In this document: piece after piece, positions 1-7,866 of the stretch | How the letters are laid out: every line of letters begins with the position of its first letter | How positions within the stretch are numbered: position 1 is the first letter of the stretch | Assembly: GCA_036873135.1 (NCBI GenBank) | Contig: JAPTYO010000023.1 | Coordinates: forward strand, 7,947,834 to 8,011,833 | DNA from: Clarkia xantiana subsp. parviflora | Lineage: Eukaryota; Streptophyta; Magnoliopsida; Myrtales; Onagraceae | DNA length: 64,000 nucleotides | Direction of reading: 5' to 3' | Notes under the pieces: model-generated | The model's input: only the letters and a program-made list of their open reading frames with translations | Told to the model about the DNA's origin: nothing | Database searches by the model: none | Made by a program: the position numbers and the translations under genes

Positions 1-97
1 CTGCCATTTCATAAAGAAAAAACATTACTTGTTCTTCACATTACTTTACTTAGGAATTTCTTTCTCCTGTTACCCTTCCGAGCATGATATCCTTCTG

Positions 98-155
98 AGC
101 ATGGTATCCTTTCAAACATGGTATCCTTTCAAACATGGTATCCTTTCAAACATGG
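98..155. repeat. 17-bp tandem repeat
   Basis: About three copies of a 17-bp unit containing CATGGTATCCTTTC lie in the 3' internal part of element E. Related single copies stand just upstream (from about 64). No function is visible. Confidence 0.7.
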
Positions 156-240
156 TATGATTATCTCTTCTGATACCCCTTACACGGTATACGTTGTACT
201 GTTAGACCAAAGATACGCTCTTGGTGGGCGTCGAAATCTT

Positions 241-510
241 TTCACGAGACAGGCTCTCGGACGGCACTTAACGTTTCACAGGATAGGCTCCCGGAGGGCA
301 CAGGTTAGTTCACCGATACCTTCTTGACGGGTGTCAAACTGTTCACGAGACAGGCTCTCGGACGGCACTTAACGTTTCACAGGATAGGCTCCCGGAGGGC
401 ACAGGTTAGTTCACCGATACCTTCTTGACGGGTGTCACGCTGTTCACGAGACAGGCTCTCGGACGGCACTTAACGTTTCGCAGGATAGGCTCCCGGAGGG
501 CTCAGGTTAG
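241..510. repeat. 101-bp tandem repeat, about 2.6 copies
   Basis: The unit starts TTCACGAGACAGGCTCTCGG and recurs at 241, 342 and 443, a period of 101 bp with very few differences. It includes two similar halves (GACAGGCTCTCGGACGG and GATAGGCTCCCGGAGGG). It belongs to the non-coding 3' part of element E. Confidence 0.85.
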
Positions 511-1030
511 ACCAAAGATACGCTCTTGGTGGGCGTCGAACTGGTAGTTTGAAATCTACCTCAAGATACGCTCTTGGGGGCGTCGAACTGGTAGTGTTTT
601 TTCTACCTCAAGATACGCTCTTGGGGGCGTCGAATCTGGTAGGTTGCAAATCTACCTCAAGATACGCTCCTGGGGGCGTCGAATTCGTAGTTTTTGGAAA
701 CCACTCTCAAGATACGCTCTTGGTGCGTCGAAGTCGTAGTGTAATAACTACTCTCAAGATACGCTCTTGGGGGCGTCGAAGGTTGTAGTATGAACACTAC
801 TCTCAAGATACGCTCTTGGGGGCGTCGAAGTTCGTAGTTTTTGGAAACCACTCTCAAGATACGCTCTTGGTGCGTCGAAGGTCGTAGTATAATAACTACT
901 CTCAAGATACGCTCTTGGGGGCGTCGAAGGTCGTAGTATGAACACTACTCTCAAGATACGCTCTTGGGGGCGTCGAATGTCGTAGTACGAAGACTACTCT
1001 CAAGATACGCTCTTGGGGGCGTCGAAGGTT
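510..1030. repeat. 47-50-bp tandem repeat, about 11 copies
   Basis: Copies of CTCAAGATACGCTCTTGGGG followed by GCGTCGAA and a variable 15-20 bp tail recur every 47-50 bp (for example at 561, 608, 657 and 707). It directly follows the 101-bp array and lies in the 3' internal part of element E. Short open frames here are products of the repetition. The stretch 1031-1290 between this array and the gag stop codon shows nothing recognisable. Confidence 0.85.
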
Positions 1031-1290
1031 GTTGACTTGAAGTCATATCTGTGTAAGGATAACTTGGTGATTGTAACATCACATTCACTGGTAAATGCTT
1101 TTGAATAACTACTACTCTCTTAGGAGCATTCATGTTTTTGTACACTCGGGATGCCTTGGTGCACCAAGACATCCTTTGTAGGAAATTGAAGATAGTTGTA
1201 GAGTTGGAGTAACTTCGTGAGTTCTCCTTCTCAAGAGTTGTTTTTTGAAAAGCTTGTAAAGCTAAAATATGCGAAATGCTAGATATGAAA

Positions 1291-4200
1291 CTAAGGATAT
1301 GGGGTGGTCACTGTGTCTGTTGCCACATACTCCTTGAAGCTTCCATTGTAGATCATTTCTTCCACTTCCACCTTCAACACCATGCAGTTGTTGGTTTGAT
1401 GCCCCCAGGTCCCATGGTACTCACACCAACCCTGTGCATCTCTACCTAGGAAGGCCTTGCCTTCCTCCCTGCATGCTGGCAGCTCTTGTCTGAGGCGCTT
1501 GTGGAAAATTTCTTCTATGCTGAGTGTGAGGGGTGTGAATGTGAAATTGACACCTCCTCCCAATGTGTCTGCTTCTCTTCTTTTCTCTGGAACTTCATCC
1601 AACTGTTCCGCCTCTTGTTCAAATGCCCTGTCCAGCTTTGTCTTGAGCTCTCTCATTGTGTTCGTCATGACCATCTCATAGAGCCCTCCATAGGCCTCGA
1701 ATGAGCTTGGGTGCATGTGTCTGATGAATGCTCTGACTGCTTCTCCCCTTGTGATGTCCATGTTGGCACCATAATTGAAGAATCTCTGGAAATAGCTTGA
1801 TATGGGCTCCTGCGGCATTTGCTTGATATCATCTATGTGGCGGAAGCCTCTTAGGATGGAGTCCCTTGTCCTGCTCCCTATTATGGTGTCCGGCTGCCAA
1901 GGTATGGATGTCACCTTCACAGCCTTGCCCCTGTGTTTCCTTGTAGGCACTGTTTGAAAAAACTGTCTGTTTAGGCGGAGTGTCACTCCACTCCTCCTCC
2001 TTCCTTGCCTTTGTTTTCCTCCCCTCTTTCTTCTTTCCTGGTTGCCTCCTGCCATGACCATAGCCACTGTATCTGTCCTGTGTGATCCATGTCTCATTGA
2101 ATTGACATAGCATTGTCTTGCGGTGCGTTGATCACCCAGGACCTCTCCCACTCCGTTCTCCGTGATGTACTTCAGCTTCTGGTGAACAGTGGATGGCACT
2201 ATTTCATATGGATTTATGGTTGTCCTTCCTAGGATCCCATTGTAGGCTCCCAGGCTTTCAACCACCAAGAAATTGACATTTACCTTCAGCTGGGTCCATC
2301 CTTGGCCCATGGTCACTGGCAATGTTATCATCCCCAGGGGGTAGCTTGTTGCCCCTGAGAAGCCAACTAGGGGGAAGTTGACCGGATTGATGTCTGCTTT
2401 GGTTTTCCCTATCTCTTCCAACACTCTCAGGCTTAGGAGGTCAGCTGAGCTGCCCCCATCCACCAAAATTCTCTTTACATCAAAATTATCAATATCTAAA
2501 GTAATAACTAGAGCATCGTCATGTGGAAAAACGATGTGGCTCTTGTCCTTCTCCGAGAACTCTATCTTCACTTCTTCTCCTTCTCTTGGTCTCTTTCTCC
2601 ACCTTGGCACTGAGCTTAGCTTGGATGCATAGACTTCCCTTGCATTAGCAGTTGGGCCACCTGATGCTGCTCCTCCATGTATCATATTGATGACTCCTCT
2701 TTTGTTAGGTGGAGGGTTATAGTCTACCTTTTCCTTGCCCTTGTCTTTCTGTGGTGGCCCCAGCTGCATACTATTGCCCCCATGGTCTACGAACTGCTTC
2801 AGTTCTCCCCTCTGGACGATGTTGTTTATGCTTAGCTTTAAGCTAAAGCATTCATTTGTGTCGTGACCATAAGCCTCGTGGTTATCACACCATCTATCCT
2901 TGTGATTTCCTACCATTGGGGCTCTCCACCTTGCAGGGGGTGACCATAGCTTTTGGTTTCGCATCTCTCTAAGTACGGTGGCTGGAGTGGCGTTCAGTGG
3001 GATGAACTTAATGACATTGATTTCTCTAGCCTTTAAGGGTTCACCCATTTGGTTTCTTTGCTGTGGCGGACGCCACTCTTGTTGTTTTGCCTGCTGCGGC
3101 GGACGCCACTCTTGTTGCCTTGCTTGATGTGGTGCCTGGGGTGGCTTGCCTTTGTTTGGCCTTTGACCATCCTCCTTGGCTGCTTGGATTTTGGCCTTCT
3201 TGCTTGCCCTGTGCCTCTCAAGGTCAATATGCGTTTTAACTCTCCCTGCAAGCTCCTCCAAGGTGCTTGCTGGCTTTTTGGCCATCTTTTCAGCCAATGT
3301 TGACCCAAAGCGACCTAAGTTTCTGATAAAGGCTCGGATTATCTCCCCTTCAGTAATGTCTCCCTGGATGTCTGCGATATTCTGGTTGAACCTAGTGTAG
3401 TAGCTGGCCAGGGTTTCATCGTATTCTTGTTTTATGTCATCAATGGAGCCTGTTCCCTTGAGGAGTTTCCTCTCCCCTAGGTATCTCTGCAGAAACTTAG
3501 CTTTTAGCTGCTCCCATGAGTGGATGCTCTCAGAGGGCAGGCTGAAGAACCAATGTGAGGCCACCCCTGATAGGGTGTTTGGGAAAAGGAGTGCCTTGTA
3601 TCTTTCGTCAGTTGTCCTCCCGAATAGAGAGGCCTCATGCTGTTGGATATGCTCTAGGGGGTCTCCTTTCCCGTTGTACTTTGCAATTTGCACAGTGTGC
3701 AGGGAGTCTGGCACCCTGTTCATCTCCAGTTCCTTTGTGAAAGGGTGGTTCGTCTTGTCACTTAGACAATGCAAGCTGGGTTTCTTTGACTCATTCAATT
3801 TCCGGGTTATCATGGCTTCTATTTCCTCCGGGGTGATCACTACCTGTGCCGGAGTATAATCCCTCTGATATCCATTGTAGTTGTAGACTGGGCTTACTGG
3901 GTTCCCTTGTCCCTGCTGGTATGGACTGTAGGTGTACTCTTGATACGCCTGCTGGGGTGCTTCATAGAAGTCCTGCCTTCTTGGAGGTCTTGCTTGTCTC
4001 TCCTCCCCAAACGGGGTGTAAGCCCTGTTGTTCTGCTGTTGCCTAGGAGGCACGAATTGTTGCCTTCCCTCTGGGGGTGGCTCCTGGTAATATCTTCTTT
4101 GCTCCTCTCGCTGCCCTGCTTGAGGGTGCGGGTAGTGCTCTTCTGCCGGGATCTGCTCCTCCTCATGAGCTTCAGTATAAGTCCCTTGGGTGTATGCCTG

Positions 4201-4572
4201 CCTTGCATATGCTGTGTGGGCGCGGTTGCCACCTCTCTGTGCTGGCATCCCATACGGGTACCCTTGGGGTTGTTCTTCATAATAGTATCCCTCAGGGGGT
4301 GCCGTGTTGTGGGAAGGCACTCCCTGTTGTCCTCTTGCTCTCTGTGGCCTTCTTGCCCGGGGGGTGGAGGCTGTGGAGGACTCAGCCCCAGCTGGGCGTG
4401 AAGGTCCTCCCTCCTGGTTGTTCTGTTGCTGAGGAGGTTGTGGTATTTCTTGGGGCTCTGGATGCATTGGCTGCTTCCCAGGGTCAGGCCGCCTCCCCGG
4501 AGGTATGGGTTCTCTTCTCCGCCCATTGCCCCCGGGTGGGTGTTGGGGCCTGGACACCCTACTGTTCGTCAT
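1291..4572 (-). CDS. Retrotransposon Gag-protease-Gag' polyprotein (element E)
   Basis: A single open frame of 1,093 codons. The start at 4572 lies 37 bp downstream of the primer binding site. Residues 1-260 are rich in Pro, Gln, Arg and Tyr. The retrotransposon gag core (Retrotrans_gag type) spans about 268-470, with YNGKGDPLEHIQQHEA near 295 and a YYTRFNQNIADI stretch near 390. A CHHC knuckle (C-x2-H-x5-H-x4-C, WCDNHEAYGH) is near 553. A retropepsin-like active-site motif VDGGSSADLL is near 700, with an ILG motif downstream (GILGRTTINP). From about 910 a second gag-like stretch (IDDIKQMPQEPISSYFQRF) echoes the core, followed by a second CHHC knuckle (WCEYHGTWGH) near 1046. There is no reverse transcriptase. 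The frame is undamaged, unlike its relatives in A and B, so it may still make protein. That retropepsin-like activity processes the polyprotein is inferred from family knowledge. Confidence 0.85.
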   Translation of the reverse strand: MTNSRVSRPQHPPGGNGRRREPIPPGRRPDPGKQPMHPEPQEIPQPPQQQNNQEGGPSRPAGAESSTASTPRARRPQRARGQQGVPSHNTAPPEGYYYEEQPQGYPYGMPAQRGGNRAHTAYARQAYTQGTYTEAHEEEQIPAEEHYPHPQAGQREEQRRYYQEPPPEGRQQFVPPRQQQNNRAYTPFGEERQARPPRRQDFYEAPQQAYQEYTYSPYQQGQGNPVSPVYNYNGYQRDYTPAQVVITPEEIEAMITRKLNESKKPSLHCLSDKTNHPFTKELEMNRVPDSLHTVQIAKYNGKGDPLEHIQQHEASLFGRTTDERYKALLFPNTLSGVASHWFFSLPSESIHSWEQLKAKFLQRYLGERKLLKGTGSIDDIKQEYDETLASYYTRFNQNIADIQGDITEGEIIRAFIRNLGRFGSTLAEKMAKKPASTLEELAGRVKTHIDLERHRASKKAKIQAAKEDGQRPNKGKPPQAPHQARQQEWRPPQQAKQQEWRPPQQRNQMGEPLKAREINVIKFIPLNATPATVLREMRNQKLWSPPARWRAPMVGNHKDRWCDNHEAYGHDTNECFSLKLSINNIVQRGELKQFVDHGGNSMQLGPPQKDKGKEKVDYNPPPNKRGVINMIHGGAASGGPTANAREVYASKLSSVPRWRKRPREGEEVKIEFSEKDKSHIVFPHDDALVITLDIDNFDVKRILVDGGSSADLLSLRVLEEIGKTKADINPVNFPLVGFSGATSYPLGMITLPVTMGQGWTQLKVNVNFLVVESLGAYNGILGRTTINPYEIVPSTVHQKLKYITENGVGEVLGDQRTARQCYVNSMRHGSHRTDTVAMVMAGGNQERRKRGGKQRQGRRRSGVTLRLNRQFFQTVPTRKHRGKAVKVTSIPWQPDTIIGSRTRDSILRGFRHIDDIKQMPQEPISSYFQRFFNYGANMDITRGEAVRAFIRHMHPSSFEAYGGLYEMVMTNTMRELKTKLDRAFEQEAEQLDEVPEKRREADTLGGGVNFTFTPLTLSIEEIFHKRLRQELPACREEGKAFLGRDAQGWCEYHGTWGHQTNNCMVLKVEVEEMIYNGSFKEYVATDTVTTPYP

Positions 4573-4608
4573 AGCTCGTGTAATAGCCAGGCTTTCTGTC
4601 CGAAGCCT

Positions 4609-4621
4609 ACAGACGGCGCCA
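4609..4621 (-). other. Primer binding site, element E
   Basis: In sense the site reads TGGCGCCGTCTGT, two bases inside the end of the 5' LTR. TGG pairs with the CCA end of a tRNA. The same GGCGCC core stands beside the 5' LTRs of A, B, C and D. The tRNA is not assigned here. Confidence 0.75.
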
Positions 4622-4799
4622 AGTGTTAAGTTATGGGATCTCGGTCAACGGGGTGTCGGCTTTGATCCCACTCCTTATAGGGGGATGTGTGTGATCCGGT
4701 CTTCTCAAGTCGCCTTGTCTTTGCCTATGTCCTTCTTCCGTTCCTTCTTCCCTTGGTTCCTTCTCTTCTTCTCTCCCTTTGCCCTGCAAAAGGGGCAAT

Positions 4800-4833
4800 A
4801 CCAGACACGGAGGAGGGGGGGGTGGTGCCTGGT
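4800..4833 (-). promoter_or_regulatory. C-loop hairpin in LTR of element E
   Basis: The arms ACCAGACAC (4800-4808) and GTGCCTGGT (4825-4833) pair over nine bases with one G-U type position. In sense the loop is a run of C. The corresponding place in the LTRs of A, B and C carries the same shape with different stem bases. Confidence 0.55.
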
Positions 4834-5159
4834 GAACCCTCTCCGATGCCTAAGTCAGAACTATATTTCTAGAGAGATAAAGCTAGAGAGATGTCAGAGC
4901 TAAATTGTTCAAATAGTCAAGATGTTCAAATGAGTTGTGAATGTGGGGTATTTATAGGCAACGATGTCATTAAGGTGGCTTAATGACATCGTTAACCTCT
5001 AAACACAATTAATTAACCTTTAAGTATATAATTAAGACCTTAGGATTCGGAGGAGGTAGGCGGAGTGGACCGAGCATGGGCGTCTGAGAGTGGTGTCGGG
5101 ACCCTTGGGGGGGGAGGAATCCGACCCCCGAGGGTAGGGGTTGGGTGAGGGCACCCAAC

Positions 5160-5400
5160 CCCTCCTAGGGAGGGTGGGGTTGGCCAACCCCATCCCTCCT
5201 AGGAGGGATCGGGTTGGCCGACCCGATCTCTCCTAGGAGAGATCGGGTTGGCTGACCCGATCTCTCCTAGGAGAGATCGGGTTGGCCAACCCGATCTCTC
5301 CTAGGAGAGATCGGGTTGGCCAACCCGATCTCCCCTAGGGGAGATCGGGTCGGCTGACCCGATCTCCCCTAGGGGAGGTCGGGTGTGGCCACCCAACCTC
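5160..5400. repeat. Palindrome array in U3 of element E LTR
   Basis: About six copies of a 36-bp self-complementary unit built from GATCTCTCCTAGGAGAGATC joined by CGGGTTGGCCAACCCG-type palindromes. Every unit can form a hairpin or cruciform. Copies differ by compensatory pairs (TCTCC/GGAGA against TCCCC/GGGGA). Confidence 0.85.
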
Positions 5401-5565
5401 ACCTAGGTGAGTTCGCCTCCGTCGGACGGGCGCTTCGGCCCCGTCCGAGCCGTTGATGTTCTCGCGAAGTGTCCGGGTTGAAGTTTCGATTGGAAATCAT
5501 AAATGGGACGATAAAAATACAACGGTTTGGAAGTCAACGGGTTCAAATTGGGCGTATATCCATCA

Positions 5566-6246
5566 GTCGGGATGCCTAGCCCTGGCGGGGCGACAGTATC
5601 TAGCAGCCGTGGAACGAAAGGATGACTGGATCGATCCCTCAGCTCCGATGTCATTTGCTTCTGGTCACCCATGCAGATGTTGACAATTTTCACCACCTGA
5701 TCGGGGGTGATGGGGCCATTCAGGGGAATGGTCCTGTGCTGCACTGGTCCGGGACCATCAACCACGAACTTCTCCGAGTGCGCGGGCTCTTTACCCTTAT
5801 TCCTAGGCTGAATCTCCTGGACCTCCTGTTCTTCTGGAACCACCCTCGGAGGGGGTGGAGGCAGCTCTTCTCGCGGGGGCAACTCCTCGGCCCTCCTGGC
5901 AGCCTCTCTCTTGTCCAACAGAGCCTCCATGGCCGCCAAGAACATAGGCATAGCATCTGCTACTGCCTTGGCCAACTCCGAGTTTGAGGAAGAGCCTACT
6001 TCCCTTCGCGGGATTTCCTCTCTGTGCCCCACCGGGTTTGGGGGAGCATCCACCTCCCTTCGCGGGATATCTTGCCTGTTCAGTGTCGTGTCTCGGACTG
6101 AGACCTCATCATCACCATGCCCCCTGTCTGAGAAACAGCAGGGTGCTCACCTTGTTCAGCAACATGTTCCATCAACGGGGAATTCGCAGTTCCAGCGGGG
6201 CGAGAACTGCCGGCCTGAACTTGCTTCTTCTTGCCACCACCGGCCA
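5566..6246 (-). pseudogene. Gag N-terminal fragment of element D
   Basis: The probable start is at 6246 (MAGGGKKKQVQ...). After about 56 residues there is a stop, and a second frame from about 6085 (in-frame Met at 6053) continues with a repeated PRREV motif, an acidic and Pro-rich stretch, then a conserved-looking end (RSSHPFVPRLLDTV). The frame runs across 5566 into the LTR of element E, so everything after residue GIPT is LTR sequence and not gag. It is assigned as gag because it follows the primer binding site and resembles N-terminal gag composition; no gag core remains in the window. One frameshift is needed to join the two pieces. Confidence 0.6.
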
Positions 6247-6301
6247 TTGATCTGGTAGAAACTATTTTGGCTTTTTGTTAGTTTCCCACAGACGGCGCCA
6301 A

Positions 6302-7039
6302 TGTTGGATCACGGGCGAAGCTCCGTTACGTTCTTGACGGAAAGCTTGAACTCCTGGACTCCGCGTAATCCTGCAAAAGGGGATGACCTGGGTGGTGACC
6401 CAGAATCCCTCTCTGATGCTTAAATGAGTATGTGATCAATGGGGTGGTAAGCAGTAGTCTAAGTTCGTATTAGAGAATGTGTTTTCTGAGGTAACTTCCT
6501 CCTTTATATAGGAGGGGAAGTTACTCAGTTACCTGTGACCGTGGCTGGCCGTTTTACCCATGATTCCGTATATCTCGTTCGGGATTCCGTATATCTCGCC
6601 CCACGCTCCGCGTATCTCGCCCATACTTCGCGTATCTCGGGCACGCCCTGCGTATCTCGGGGGAGGTTATCTATATCTCAACTGTCTCCCACTACTCTTA
6701 TCTAGTAGGCGGGCTTCTCGGCCTTATCCTCTGATCACAAGTCCCAACTCCTGTCAGGGACTCCAGAGTTATCTCATTCTAGGTCACCACCCAGGACCCT
6801 TTGTCTCACGAGACAGGTCCAGCCTCCGCGGGGCTTTATTATCGGGGCCTTTACAAAGGCATATCGGGGCCTACTCAGAGGCTTCTTGTCGGGAGCATTC
6901 AGCTCGTATATCGGGACCGCTAGGGTCGGAACCCTTCGTACTGGGCTTTTGGGCCTTCCCGACCTTTCACGAGGCCCACTGGACTTACTCGCCGTCTAAT
7001 GACTGTTAACGGGGCTAACGATTACATCAGAACCCATCA
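6302..7039 (-). repeat. Element D 5' LTR
   Basis: It begins (plus orientation) TGTTGGATCACGGGCG beside the primer binding site. A TATATA-like element is near 6492. A box AGCATCAGAGAGGG in sense (near 6410) resembles the box in the other LTRs and is followed by a short hairpin with arms CTGGGT and ACCCAG. The U3 part contains a repeated CGTATCTCG motif (6565-6670). The outer end is either 7029 or 7039. Confidence 0.65.
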
Positions 7040-7219
7040 ACCAATACAATTGACTTCGTATAATATAAAATAATATGTATCATCATTTAGAGCAACAATA
7101 TTATTTTGTTGATACAATAAAGCGGCTAATATATACGTCGTTAATTTCATATGAATTCATATGACTTTGTTAATCTTATGATTTTTTAGCATGTTTGACT
7201 CGATATATTAGCTAATATG
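7040..7219. other. AT-rich host flank left of element A
   Basis: No gene or repeat is recognised. The last five bases, ATATG (7215-7219), are the target duplication of element A; the sequence continues at 37478 on the far side of the nest. Confidence 0.6.
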
Positions 7220-7814
7220 TGATGGATATCTGCCCAATTCGGGTTCGTATTTACGTTTCGGACTGCATAAACACGTTCCCGAGGGTCAAAACGGTCCGGA
7301 CGCACGACACACGCGTCCGGACCGGACCTCCGGATTGCCCTAGGCGACCCGGATCACGCCAGGATTGCCCAAATCCGACGTGATCCGAGTCATCGTCTGC
7401 AGCATGCGTGTTCCATTTGTGTTCTTACACTAAGTTAGAGTTTTTCAATAGCCCATTGATCAAAACAGACGACGGTTCACACTTTCTTTTAAACCGGCGT
7501 CGAACCGCACAAAAACCGGGGTCGGTTCTAAGGTTGCCTATAAAAGGGACCTAGGCCACCCATTTCACTCTTTATCTTCACTTGAGATTGGCTTAGGAGC
7601 TCTGACTTCTCTCTAGCTTTCTCTCTCTAGAATTCTCATTTAGGCATCGGAGAGGGCTCAACCAGCACCACCCCCTTCTTCGTGCTGGTTACTGCCCTTG
7701 TGTGCAGGTTCAGACAACGAGCGTGAAACAAGGAGCGCGAGTAGAAGGACCTGACACAGCGATCAACTTGAAGATTTGTCAAGTCCGTTACTTCAAGCGG
7801 GTTTGGACGAAACA
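7220..7814 (+). repeat. Element A 5' LTR (595 bp)
   Basis: A TATAAAAG box is at 7547-7554. About 90 bp downstream is the shared box GGCATCGGAGAGGG (7643-7656), then a C-loop hairpin (7661-7689). U3 includes CCGGA/TCCGG palindromic stretches (7296-7345). The partner LTR at 36883-37472 differs by a few substitutions and small indels. Confidence 0.92.
7661..7689 (+). promoter_or_regulatory. C-loop hairpin in LTR of element A
   Basis: The arms ACCAGCAC (7661-7668) and GTGCTGGT (7682-7689) form a perfect eight-pair stem around a CACCCCC-containing loop. The 3' LTR keeps the central seven pairs at 37321-37346. It lies in the presumed transcribed R/U5 part, about 110 bp after the TATA box. Confidence 0.6.
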
Positions 7815-7816
7815 TT

Positions 7817-7832
7817 TGGCGCCGTCCGCAGG
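7817..7832 (+). other. Primer binding site, element A
   Basis: TGGCGCCGTCCGCAGG begins two bases after the LTR end. It is the same GGCGCC type as in B, C, D and E. Confidence 0.75.
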
Positions 7833-7866
7833 ATTCGAACAAGAAGCTATATTGCACTACAAGCTA

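Larger units (their letters stand above)
1..5565 (-). mobile_element. Element E: non-autonomous Ty3/gypsy-like LTR element (left part outside window)
   Basis: On the minus strand the order is 5' LTR (4624-5565), primer binding site (4609-4621), a long gag-protease frame (1291-4572), then tandem repeats down to the left edge. The 3' LTR is not in the window. The LTR begins TGATGG and ends AACA in sense. It sits inside the gag of element D; the base pairs next to its 5' LTR are GTCGG (5566-5570), the expected target duplication, but the partner copy is outside the window. No reverse transcriptase, RNase H or integrase is visible in the 4.6 kb of internal sequence present. This agrees with related elements A and B, which are complete and lack them too. 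Confidence 0.85.
4624..5565 (-). repeat. Element E 5' LTR (942 bp)
   Basis: The terminus is TGATGGATATACGCCCAATT in sense at 5565 and AACA at 4624. A TATA-like element (TATAAATA in sense) is at about 4952-4960. Downstream of it stand TCTAGAGAG-type sequence and the shared box GGCATCGGAGAGGG near 4840-4855. Next comes a C-loop hairpin (4800-4833). The U3 part (about 5160-5400) is an array of palindromes. Both ends agree with the TG...CA rule and adjoin the primer binding site. Confidence 0.85.
5566..7039 (-). mobile_element. Element D: LTR element interrupted by E (partial)
   Basis: A minus-strand LTR element with its 5' LTR at 6302 to about 7039, a primer binding site (CAGACGGCGCCA in plus orientation, just left of 6302) and the start of a gag frame. 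The gag is cut at 5566 by the insertion of element E, and the rest lies outside the window. The right-hand end is uncertain by ten bases (7029 or 7039), because two CATCA termini are possible and the second target duplication cannot be seen. Confidence 0.7.

Noticed and set aside
510..1030. CRISPR-like look of regularly spaced repeats
   Set aside because: Spacing tails are themselves similar and the context is a plant LTR element; it is an ordinary tandem array.
3434..4574. Several plus-strand frames opposite to the E gag
   Set aside because: Shadow frames of the GC-rich, Pro/Gln-rich gag N-terminus; they lack the motifs of the antisense gene, which sits downstream of gag in A and B.
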